DNA of 64,000 bases from Nitrospirillum viridazoti CBAmc (GTDB lineage: Bacteria; Pseudomonadota; Alphaproteobacteria; Azospirillales; Azospirillaceae). Positions 57,408-64,000 of this stretch are shown here, in pieces (within the stretch, counting starts at the first letter, position 1; each line of letters starts with the position of its first letter). The notes below the pieces were generated by a model, which saw only the letters and a list, made by a program, of their open reading frames with translations, ran no database searches and was not told the DNA's origin. The translations under genes and the position numbers were made by a program. The stretch covers positions 620,001 through 684,000 of the forward strand of contig NZ_CP022111.1 of NCBI RefSeq assembly GCF_000730165.1, read 5' to 3'.

Positions 57408-58172
57408 TCAATCCGTAATCAGCGTACCGCCATCCACTACCAGGTTGTGGCCGGTGACGAAGGCGCCGGCGGCTGAAGCCAAATAGACGGCGGTACCGGC
57501 GACTTCGCGCGGCGTGCCCATGCGCCGCAGGGGCGTCTGGGCCATACGCTTCTCGAAACGGGCCGGGTCGGCCTTGAACACCGCCGATAGGTCGGTGTCG
57601 ATCAGGCCGGGGGAGATGGCGTTGACCCGCACATTGCCGGGGCCGTACTCCACCGCCATGTTGCGCGCCATCTGCGCCAGGGCCGCCTTGGTCATGGAAT
57701 AGACGCCCAGGCTGCGGTTGCCGCGCAGGCCGGACAGGCTGGACATCAGGATGACGGCGCCGTCGCCGCGCGCCGCCATGGCCGGGACGACGCGGTTGCA
57801 CAGCCGGAAAACGCTGCGCAGGTTGATGGCCATGACGCGGTCGTAGGCGATGTCCGGCGTTGTGGCGCTGGGGCCGTTGTGCAGGTTTAGGCCGGCGTTG
57901 CAGACCAGGATGTCCACACCGCCCAGGCGGTTTTCCACGGCCGCCCCCAGGTCGTCCAAGGCGTCGTCGTCACTGACGTCGCAGGGAATGGCCAGGGCGC
58001 TCAACCCCTGGGCTCCGAACGCCGCCGCCACCTGGGCGCAATCGTCCGGCACTTCGCTGGAGATGACCACCGTCGCGCCGGCGCGGGCCATTTCCAGGGC
58101 GATGGCATGGCCCAAGCCCCGTGTCGATCCGGTGATGAGTGCCCGCTTGCCCGCCAGACTGAACAGATCCAT
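57408..58172 (-). CDS. SDR family oxidoreductase (gluconate/3-oxoacyl reductase-like)
   Basis: The 254-residue protein is a classical SDR: RALITGSTRGLGHAIALEM, CNAGLN, ILMSSLSGLRG, YSMTKAALAQMARN and the C-terminal VVDGGTLITD. The Ser, Tyr and Lys triad is intact. It resembles gluconate 5-dehydrogenase or 3-oxoacyl-ACP reductase types, which sequence alone does not separate. It is convergent with the large regulator and lies downstream of regA. Confidence 0.88.
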   Translation of the reverse strand: MDLFSLAGKRALITGSTRGLGHAIALEMARAGATVVISSEVPDDCAQVAAAFGAQGLSALAIPCDVSDDDALDDLGAAVENRLGGVDILVCNAGLNLHNGPSATTPDIAYDRVMAINLRSVFRLCNRVVPAMAARGDGAVILMSSLSGLRGNRSLGVYSMTKAALAQMARNMAVEYGPGNVRVNAISPGLIDTDLSAVFKADPARFEKRMAQTPLRRMGTPREVAGTAVYLASAAGAFVTGHNLVVDGGTLITD

Positions 58173-58235
58173 GACACCTCCCCGTTTTTAGCGGGGCCTA
58201 TTTCCAACCGAGCAAAGTTGTGCCGTCAATCGTTA

Positions 58236-58793
58236 TCAACTCACGCGCTGCTTGGCCAGCTTGCGGGCCAGGGTGCGGCGGTGCATGCCCAGGCGGCGGG
58301 CGGCTTCCGAGACGTTGAAGCCGGTATCGGCCAGGGTCTCGTGGATGCGTTCCCACTCCAGCGTCTTGATGGAGGTGGCGCGGGTGGTCAGGCCGACGCC
58401 GCTGTCGCCCTCGGTGCGGCCGAAGGCGGCCTCGATGTCGTCGGTGTTGGACGGCTTGGCCAGGTAGTGACAGGCCCCCAGCTTGATCGCTTCCACCGCC
58501 GTGGCGATGCTGGCGAAGCCGGTCAGCACCACGATCTTCATCTCCGGATCATGGGCGTGCAGCATCTTCACGCATTCCAGGCCGGAGGCCCCGGCCAGCT
58601 TCAGGTCCACCACGGCGAAGTCGGGCGCCTCTTTGGTCAGCAGGTCGGGCACGGCTTCCGCCCGGTCGCAGCTCAGCACATGATATCCCCGCCGCTCGAA
58701 CGACCGTTTCAGCGCCCGGCCGAAGGACGGGTCGTCTTCCACGATCAGCAGGACGGGGGCGTCCTCGTCGGCAATGGGATTATCGTCCATCAT
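58236..58793 (-). CDS. regA: Redox response regulator RegA/PrrA/ActR type
   Basis: This protein of about 185 residues has a receiver domain (LLIVEDDPSFGRALKRSFERRGY, phospho-Asp in FAVVDLKLAG, Lys in YLAKPSN). After a short linker comes the very conserved Fis-type helix-turn-helix (NVSEAARRLGMHRRTLARKLAK) that marks RegA/PrrA/ActR. ATG 58793 has GAGG six bases upstream; ATG 58799 is possible. It overlaps regB by 14 bases. In alphaproteobacteria this regulator controls respiration, nitrogen and carbon fixation genes in response to redox state. Confidence 0.95.
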   Translation of the reverse strand: MMDDNPIADEDAPVLLIVEDDPSFGRALKRSFERRGYHVLSCDRAEAVPDLLTKEAPDFAVVDLKLAGASGLECVKMLHAHDPEMKIVVLTGFASIATAVEAIKLGACHYLAKPSNTDDIEAAFGRTEGDSGVGLTTRATSIKTLEWERIHETLADTGFNVSEAARRLGMHRRTLARKLAKQRVS

Positions 58794-60093
58794 CGGCATC
58801 CTCGATCACCAGCGATTCGATGGGCAGGCGCAGTTCCACGGTGGCGCCACCGGCTGGGTTGTTGTCGGCGGTTACCCGCCCACCCAGTTTGCGCGCCACA
58901 TTGACCGTAAGGAAGAGGCCAAGGCCACGGCCTGGTTTGTTCTTGGTGGACTGGTAAGGCTTGCCGAAGCGGGCCAGGATGTCGGGCGCGAAGCCCGGCC
59001 CCCGGTCCTGCACCGTGACGGTCAGCAGGCCGTCATGGCAGGCGACGTCGATACCGACCCAGGTGGGGCTGGCCTCCAACGCGTTGTCGAAGACGTTGAA
59101 CAGGCTCTGCTTGATGGCGGTGTCGGACACGATGGCCACATCGTCGGTGATGTGGTTGGTGTAGTCGATGGCGCGGTCGGCGTGGGCCCGGCGCCAGTCC
59201 GCCACCACGGCGTCCAGGAACCGCACCAGGGTCGTGCGCTCCGCCCCTTCGCCCCGCGCCTCGCCCGCCGTCAGCAGGATGCGCGACACGATCTCCTTGC
59301 AGCGGGCCAATGCCGCCTGCATCTCCGCCACGTCGTCCAGCAGTTCGGCGTCCCGCTCATTGGCCGGCATGTGCTGCCAGTCGTTCAGGATGACGGACAG
59401 GGTGGCCAGCGGCGTTCCCAGCTCATGCGCGGCACCCGAGGCCAGCAGCCCCATGCGCACGATGTGGTCCTCCTCCACCGATTTTTGCCGCAGGTCGGAC
59501 AGGCGGGCGTCGCGCTGGCGCAGATTGCCGTTGATGCGGGTGACGAAGCTGACCGCCAGCACGGACGCCAGCAGGAAGCAGATGAAGGTGCCGGCCAGGT
59601 ACAGGTCGAACACCCGGGGCCAGGCGCCCCCGGCCGAGGCCAGCCCCTGGGAGAACAGGGCGATGTCGCGGTGATAGGCCGTCAAGCCGACGAAGCAGGC
59701 GCTGGTCAGCCCCACCAGGGTCCAGGTCAGGATCGGCCTCAGCAGTACGGCGCCTAAGATGACCTGCAGCAGGAACAGGGAGACGAAGGGGTTGGTGGCG
59801 CCGCCGCTGAGGTACAGCTGAACTGTAAGTGCGGCCACGTCCAGCAGCAGGCCCAGAAACAGTTCGCCGTTGGCGATGTGCGGGCTGGTGCGGCTGCGGT
59901 ACAGGCTGACCAGGTTCAAAAGCACCAGGAACAGGACCACACCGGCCATGGGGATGAGGGGCAGTTCGATATCGAACCAGGCCTGGGCCATGGCGATGGT
60001 CGCCACCTGACCGCCGACCGCCAGCCATCGCAGGGTGACCAGAAGAAGCAGGTTCTTCTTGTTGGTGGTGTCCTGGATCGAAATCTCTTCCAT
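58780..60093 (-). CDS. regB: Redox sensor histidine kinase RegB/PrrB/ActS type
   Basis: The 437-residue kinase has six hydrophobic helices at the N-terminus. The loop motif SGGATNPFVSLF contains GGATNPF, associated with quinone sensing in RegB. The H-box is GAAHELGTPLATL, and the redox-active cysteine context is conserved in ALARCKEIVSRIL. ATPase motifs NVFDNALEAS, DRGPGF and GLGLFLTVNVA follow. Its position after cyoABCD would let the sensor monitor the quinone pool used by that oxidase. Confidence 0.95.
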   Translation of the reverse strand: MEEISIQDTTNKKNLLLLVTLRWLAVGGQVATIAMAQAWFDIELPLIPMAGVVLFLVLLNLVSLYRSRTSPHIANGELFLGLLLDVAALTVQLYLSGGATNPFVSLFLLQVILGAVLLRPILTWTLVGLTSACFVGLTAYHRDIALFSQGLASAGGAWPRVFDLYLAGTFICFLLASVLAVSFVTRINGNLRQRDARLSDLRQKSVEEDHIVRMGLLASGAAHELGTPLATLSVILNDWQHMPANERDAELLDDVAEMQAALARCKEIVSRILLTAGEARGEGAERTTLVRFLDAVVADWRRAHADRAIDYTNHITDDVAIVSDTAIKQSLFNVFDNALEASPTWVGIDVACHDGLLTVTVQDRGPGFAPDILARFGKPYQSTKNKPGRGLGLFLTVNVARKLGGRVTADNNPAGGATVELRLPIESLVIEDADDGR

Positions 60094-60171
60094 CCTGTCC
60101 CTAGTCCCTCCCGGCGACGGATGTCTTTTCCGGTAGGACTAACGGTTCAACGGGGGGCCGGCAATGACGAA

Positions 60172-60223
60172 GGCGACCACGGGGCCATCCCGCCGCAGGG
60201 GCCGGGGTGGTCTCGTGGTCGCC
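60172..60223 (-). other. Long imperfect stem-loop between cyoD and regB
   Basis: GGCGACCACG (60172-60181) pairs exactly with CGTGGTCGCC (60214-60223). An inner CCATCCC/GGGGTGG stem extends the structure with one G-U pair. It lies in the 219-bp gap between cyoD and regB and has no T-run. It may terminate or process the oxidase transcript while allowing some read-through to regBA. Confidence 0.5.
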
Positions 60224-60312
60224 CTGACGGTGGTCAACAGCGCGGGTATGGTGGGGAAGCGCCCCGGGGGAGGGGGGAGTCTGATCCACCCCTGGCCCCC
60301 GGGAAAGACGCC

Positions 60313-60684
60313 TTACTCCATGGGCATGGCGCCTGGCATCATGTTGGCGTTCAGGTGCAGCATGACCCACCAGGAACCGACCACCAGGATGGCGACGATC
60401 AGCAGCGTGAACAGGAACGCGGCCATGTTCCAGGACCGGGCCGACGAGCTGTTCATGTGCAGGAAGTAGACCAGGTGCACGATGATCTGGACGATGCCCA
60501 GGCCGAAGCACACCGGGATGGCGGTCCCGGCCGGCAGGGCGCCGGACATGACCAGGCCGAAGGGGATGGCGGTCAGGATGACCGACAGGACGAAGCCGAC
60601 GATGTAGGACTTCACGCTGCCGTGAGCGCCCTCGCCATGGTGGCCATGATCATGGCCGTGAGCAGTGGTGTGTGCGGTAGCCAT
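60313..60684 (-). CDS. cyoD: Cytochrome o ubiquinol oxidase subunit IV
   Basis: The 123-residue protein has a His-rich N-terminus and three transmembrane helices, with the family pattern YIVGFVLSVILTAIPFGLV and IVQIIVHLVYFLHMN. It assists assembly of the CuB site in the oxidase. ATG 60684 overlaps the cyoC stop as TGATG. It is the last gene of the oxidase operon. Confidence 0.94.
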   Translation of the reverse strand: MATAHTTAHGHDHGHHGEGAHGSVKSYIVGFVLSVILTAIPFGLVMSGALPAGTAIPVCFGLGIVQIIVHLVYFLHMNSSSARSWNMAAFLFTLLIVAILVVGSWWVMLHLNANMMPGAMPME

Positions 60685-61322
60685 CACGCGGCCACTCCCG
60701 ACAGGTAGACGATGGTGAACACGCCGATCCAGACGATGTCCAGGAAGTGCCAGAACAGGCTGAGGCAGGTCAGGCGGACAATGTTGGCGTGCGTCAGGCC
60801 GCGGCGCAGCACATGGGCGATCAGCGTCACCATCCAGACCATGCCGGACAGGACGTGCAGGCCGTGGGTGCCGACCAGGGTGAAGAACGACGACAGGAAG
60901 GCCGACCGGTCGGGGCCCGCATCCTCGCCGATCAGCTCGGCGAACTCATGCAGTTCCATGAACATGAAGCCCAGGCCCAGCAGCAGGGTGACACCCAGCC
61001 ACCGCAGGGTGGCCGACTGCTTCTGCTTCTCGGCGGCGATCATGGCCATGCCGTAGGTGAAGCTGGACACCAGCAGGAAGGCGGTTTCACCGGCCACGTA
61101 GGGCAGGCTGAACAGCTCCTTGGCGTCCGGCCCGCCGGCCGTCTGTCCGCGCAGCACCGCGAACGCCGCGAACACGGCGGCGAACAGGATGCAGTCGCTC
61201 ATCAGGTAGATCCAAAACCCCAGCGTGGTCTTGGAACCATCGTCGTGGTGGTGCTCGTCGTGAGCCTCCACCGCATGAAGCAGGGCCGCGTCGGCGGCCG
61301 CGACGGAATGTGCGTTGCTCAT
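60684..61322 (-). CDS. cyoC: Cytochrome o ubiquinol oxidase subunit III
   Basis: This 212-residue membrane protein has five helices and typical CyoC segments (GFWIYLMSDCILFAAVFAAF, LVSSFTYGMAMIAAE, GTHGLHVLSGMVWM, LFWHFLDIVWIGVFT). It stabilises the haem-copper oxidase core. The start lies four bases after the cyoB stop. A His-rich stretch (DEHHHDD) precedes the first helix. Confidence 0.95.
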   Translation of the reverse strand: MSNAHSVAAADAALLHAVEAHDEHHHDDGSKTTLGFWIYLMSDCILFAAVFAAFAVLRGQTAGGPDAKELFSLPYVAGETAFLLVSSFTYGMAMIAAEKQKQSATLRWLGVTLLLGLGFMFMELHEFAELIGEDAGPDRSAFLSSFFTLVGTHGLHVLSGMVWMVTLIAHVLRRGLTHANIVRLTCLSLFWHFLDIVWIGVFTIVYLSGVAA

Positions 61323-61326
61323 CGTC

Positions 61327-63306
61327 TTAGACCTGCGACGTCAGTTGCTTGAAGTACTTGCCCTCGGTCTCGGCCACCGTCTCGGAGGGGACGTAGTAGT
61401 CCCGGTTCTCGTTGAAGGTGTGGCCGATGCCCACCGCCACGGCGGCGGCGAACGCGGCAACCGCCAGCCACCAGATGTGCCAGATCAGCGCGAAGCCCAG
61501 GACGGCGATGAAGCCGCCGAGGATGACGCCCGTGCCCGTGTTGTGGGGCATGTGGATCTTGCCGTAGGCCGGCAGGGGCTGCAGGCCGGCACCGGTGGTC
61601 TGCTTCTGCTCCCAGAAGGCGTCGCGGCTGGTGACGACCGGGTCGACGGCGAAGTTGTAGAACGCCGGCGGGGACGAGGTGGCCCACTCCAGCGTGCGGC
61701 CGTTCCACGGGTCGCCGGTCAGGTCGCGCAGGGCCTTGCGGTTCAGCACGCTGACCAGGATCTGCAGGACGAAGGCGCCGATGCCGCAGGCGATGACCGC
61801 CGCACCCAGGGCCGCGACCAGCAGGTAGTTGTGCCAGATGACGTTGTCGACATGGTTCATGCGGCGGGTCATACCCATCAGGCCCAGGGCGTACAAGGGC
61901 ATGAAGGCCAGATAGAAGCCGACCAGCCAGCACCAGAACGACACCTTGCCCAGGGTCTCGTTCAGCTTGAAGCCGAAGGCCTTGGGGAACCAGTAGGTGA
62001 AGCCGGCCAGGTAACCGAACAGCACGCCGCCGATGATGACGTTGTGGAAATGGGCGATCAGGAACAGGCTGTTGTGCAGGACGAAGTCGGCGGCGGGCAC
62101 CGCCATCAGCACGCCGGTCATGCCGCCGATGACGAAGGTGACCATGAAGCCCAGGGTCCACAGCACCGGAACGGTGAACTGCACCCGGCCGCGGTACATG
62201 GTGAACAGCCAGTTGAAGATCTTGGCGCCGGTGGGGATGGAGATGATCATCGTGGAAATGCCGAAGAAGGCATTCACGTTGGCGCCGGCACCCATGGTGA
62301 AGAAGTGGTGCAGCCACACGATGAACGACAGCACGGTGATGCAGACCGTGGCGTAGACCATCGAGGTGTAGCCGAACAGTTTCTTGGACGAGAAGGTGGA
62401 GATGACTTCGGAGAAGATGCCGAAGGCGGGCAGGACCAGGATGTACACCTCAGGATGGCCCCAGGCCCAGATGAGGTTCACGTACATCATGGCGTTGCCA
62501 CCACCGTCGTTGGTGAAGAAGTGCATGCCCAAGTAACGGTCCAGCGACAGCATCGCCAGCGTGGCCGTCAGGATGGGGAAGGCCGCCACGATCAGCATGT
62601 TGGAGCAGAGCGTGGTCCAGGTGAAAATCGGCATGCGCATCAGCGTCATGCCCGGGGCCCGCATCTTCAGGATGGTCGTGATCATGTTCACGCCCGCCAG
62701 CAGGGTGCCGACGCCCGAGATCTGCAGGGCCCACAGGTAATAGTCGACGCCGACGCCCGGGCTGTACTGCAGCTCCGATAGGGGCGGGTAGGCTAGCCAG
62801 CCGGTGCGGGCGAATTCACCCACCGCCAGCGAGATGTTGATCAGCAGCGCGCCCGCAGCCGTCAGCCAGAAGCTGAGGTTGTTCAGGTAGGGGAACGCCA
62901 CGTCGCGCGCGCCGATCTGCAGCGGCACGACGATGTTCATCAGGCCGACCATGAAGGGCATCGCCATGAAGAAGATCATGATGACGCCGTGGGCGGTGAA
63001 GATCTGGTCGAAGTGCTCGGGCGGCAGCGGGCCGGCGGCGCCGGTGGAGGCCATCGCCTGCTGGGTGCGCATCATCACGGCGTCGGCGAAGCCACGCAGC
63101 AGCATGACCAGCGCCAGGATGATGTACATGATGCCGATGTTCTTGTGGTCGACCGAGGTCAGCCACTTGGACCACAGGGGCCCCCACAGGCGGAAGTAGG
63201 TGATGCCCGCGAACAGGGCCGCACCACCCAGGACCATCATCGCCACGGCGCCCATGATGATGGGCTCGTGGTAGGGAATGGCCTCGAGAGTCAGTTTACC
63301 GAACAT
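61327..63306 (-). CDS. cyoB: Cytochrome o ubiquinol oxidase subunit I
   Basis: This 659-residue haem-copper oxidase subunit reduces oxygen and pumps protons. The CuB ligands and cross-linked Tyr are in [12 protein letters not shown] and WLHHFF. Haem-ligand regions are [16 protein letters not shown] and [13 protein letters not shown]. Length and about 15 helices match CyoB. The start lies three bases after the cyoA stop. The quinol type, rather than cytochrome c type, follows from the subunit II sequence. Confidence 0.97.
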   Translation of the reverse strand: MFGKLTLEAIPYHEPIIMGAVAMMVLGGAALFAGITYFRLWGPLWSKWLTSVDHKNIGIMYIILALVMLLRGFADAVMMRTQQAMASTGAAGPLPPEHFDQIFTAHGVIMIFFMAMPFMVGLMNIVVPLQIGARDVAFPYLNNLSFWLTAAGALLINISLAVGEFARTGWLAYPPLSELQYSPGVGVDYYLWALQISGVGTLLAGVNMITTILKMRAPGMTLMRMPIFTWTTLCSNMLIVAAFPILTATLAMLSLDRYLGMHFFTNDGGGNAMMYVNLIWAWGHPEVYILVLPAFGIFSEVISTFSSKKLFGYTSMVYATVCITVLSFIVWLHHFFTMGAGANVNAFFGISTMIISIPTGAKIFNWLFTMYRGRVQFTVPVLWTLGFMVTFVIGGMTGVLMAVPAADFVLHNSLFLIAHFHNVIIGGVLFGYLAGFTYWFPKAFGFKLNETLGKVSFWCWLVGFYLAFMPLYALGLMGMTRRMNHVDNVIWHNYLLVAALGAAVIACGIGAFVLQILVSVLNRKALRDLTGDPWNGRTLEWATSSPPAFYNFAVDPVVTSRDAFWEQKQTTGAGLQPLPAYGKIHMPHNTGTGVILGGFIAVLGFALIWHIWWLAVAAFAAAVAVGIGHTFNENRDYYVPSETVAETEGKYFKQLTSQV

Positions 63307-63309
63307 GGA

Positions 63310-64000
63310 TTAACCCCTCGGCTTGGCGGGATTGCACAGCTGGAGGTCGCCGCCGGCCACTTCCTTGGCCATCGCCAGGCTGACCGTCGCGTCCATGCAG
63401 GTGGAACCGTCCGAGCACTTGTTGAGAATGTCGTGGTAGAGCGTGGGCTCGACCTCGGCGTAGTAGGAGACCGGGTCCTTCTCGCTGGGCTTGGCGAGAT
63501 CACGGTACTTGGCCATCGTCAGCTTGCCCTCGCCGGCGCGCGCCTTCTCCACCCACTGGGCGAAGGCGTCGTCGGTCATGGCGTGCGCCACGAAATGCAT
63601 GTCGGAGAAGCCGCCGCCGCTGTAGTTGGCGGACAGGCCGTCGAAGTCGCCGGCGGCGTCGGCCAGCAGGCTCAGCTTCGTCTCCATGCCGGGCATGGTG
63701 TAGATCTGGCTGCCCAGGCGCGGGATGAAGAAGGAGTTCATCACCGTGGCCGAGGTCAGCTTGAAGTGGACCGGGGTGCCGGCGGGGAAGGCCAGCTCAT
63801 TCACCGAGGCGATGTTCAGCTCGGGGTAGATGAACAGCCACTTCCAGTCCATCGAGACGACTTCGACCTCGACGGCCTTCTTGTCGGCGACCAGCTCACG
63901 GCTGGGCTCCAGGGTGTGCGAAGACACCCAGGTGACATAGGCCAGCACGGCGATGATGACGCAGGGGATGCCCCACACCGCCAGCTCGATCTTGGAGGAA
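63310..64000 (-). CDS. cyoA: Cytochrome o ubiquinol oxidase subunit II (cut by window end)
   Basis: About 230 codons of subunit II are visible; the N-terminal signal and first helix lie beyond base 64000. The second helix (WGIPCVIIAVLAYVTWV) and the cupredoxin domain (VSMDWKWLFIYPELNIASVNEL, MNSFFIPRLGSQIYTMPGM, FSDMHFVAHAM) are typical of CyoA. The CuA ligand set of cytochrome c oxidases is absent, so this is a quinol oxidase. It would be the first gene of cyoABCD. Confidence 0.95.
   Translation of the reverse strand, partial: SSKIELAVWGIPCVIIAVLAYVTWVSSHTLEPSRELVADKKAVEVEVVSMDWKWLFIYPELNIASVNELAFPAGTPVHFKLTSATVMNSFFIPRLGSQIYTMPGMETKLSLLADAAGDFDGLSANYSGGGFSDMHFVAHAMTDDAFAQWVEKARAGEGKLTMAKYRDLAKPSEKDPVSYYAEVEPTLYHDILNKCSDGSTCMDATVSLAMAKEVAGGDLQLCNPAKPRG

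Overview
The window looks like chromosomal DNA of a high-GC alphaproteobacterium, probably of the Azospirillaceae/Rhodospirillales type. Supporting signs are a RegB/RegA redox two-component pair, an alphaproteobacterial SOS box (GAAC-N7-GAAC), a NasS/NasT nitrate system, a cyo quinol oxidase, and tight operons with ATGA or TGATG overlaps. The genus is inferred, not shown. No tRNA, rRNA, insertion sequence or CRISPR array was seen.

1-9.9 kb is an assimilatory nitrate cluster. The minus-strand operon narK, nirB, nirD, nasA (nasA cut by the window edge) starts from a near-perfect sigma-54 promoter. Its roughly 275-nt leader carries hairpins with AACGGC hexaloops, the kind of target bound by the ANTAR antiterminator NasT, which is encoded with NasS 4 kb away. 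A PP2C phosphatase/Ser-Thr kinase fusion diverges from it. An AT-rich orphan gene with proteasome-like (Ntn-hydrolase) features sits between that fusion and nasS.

10-16.1 kb holds aromatic amino acid catabolism. The minus-strand operon is hmgA, fahA, a dihydropteridine-reductase-like SDR and a pterin carbinolamine dehydratase. An Lrp-type regulator diverges from an aromatic aminotransferase followed by a small Rieske protein.

16.1-48.8 kb is an exopolysaccharide/capsule locus. It encodes sugar-nucleotide enzymes (galE, gmd, fcl, manC), several glycosyltransferases, a flippase, two tandem Wzy-like polymerases, a FkbM methyltransferase and a polyprenyl-phosphate sugar transferase. Export and length control come from a Wzc-like BY-kinase, a Wza-like exporter and an outer-membrane barrel. 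A sulfatase, a sensor kinase/response regulator/lipoprotein set and a beta-helix protein lie at its edge. Inserted within it (about 25.0-26.5 kb) is a mosaic gene under an SOS-type promoter. It has a GC-rich N-terminal region ending in ARDDHGRW and an AT-rich C-terminal zincin domain (HELFH...EECCADAFA). A small membrane-anchored protein follows it immediately. Together they look like a toxin-immunity pair and are the most novel item here.

48.9-58.2 kb carries stress and regulatory genes: SDRs, an MmyB-type regulator, a chloroperoxidase-like hydrolase, Dps, a pirin with a divergent LysR regulator, and a 978-aa winged-helix/NB-ARC regulator.

58.2-64 kb holds cyoABCD (cyoA cut by the window edge) followed in the same direction by regB and regA, placing a redox sensor next to a quinol oxidase.
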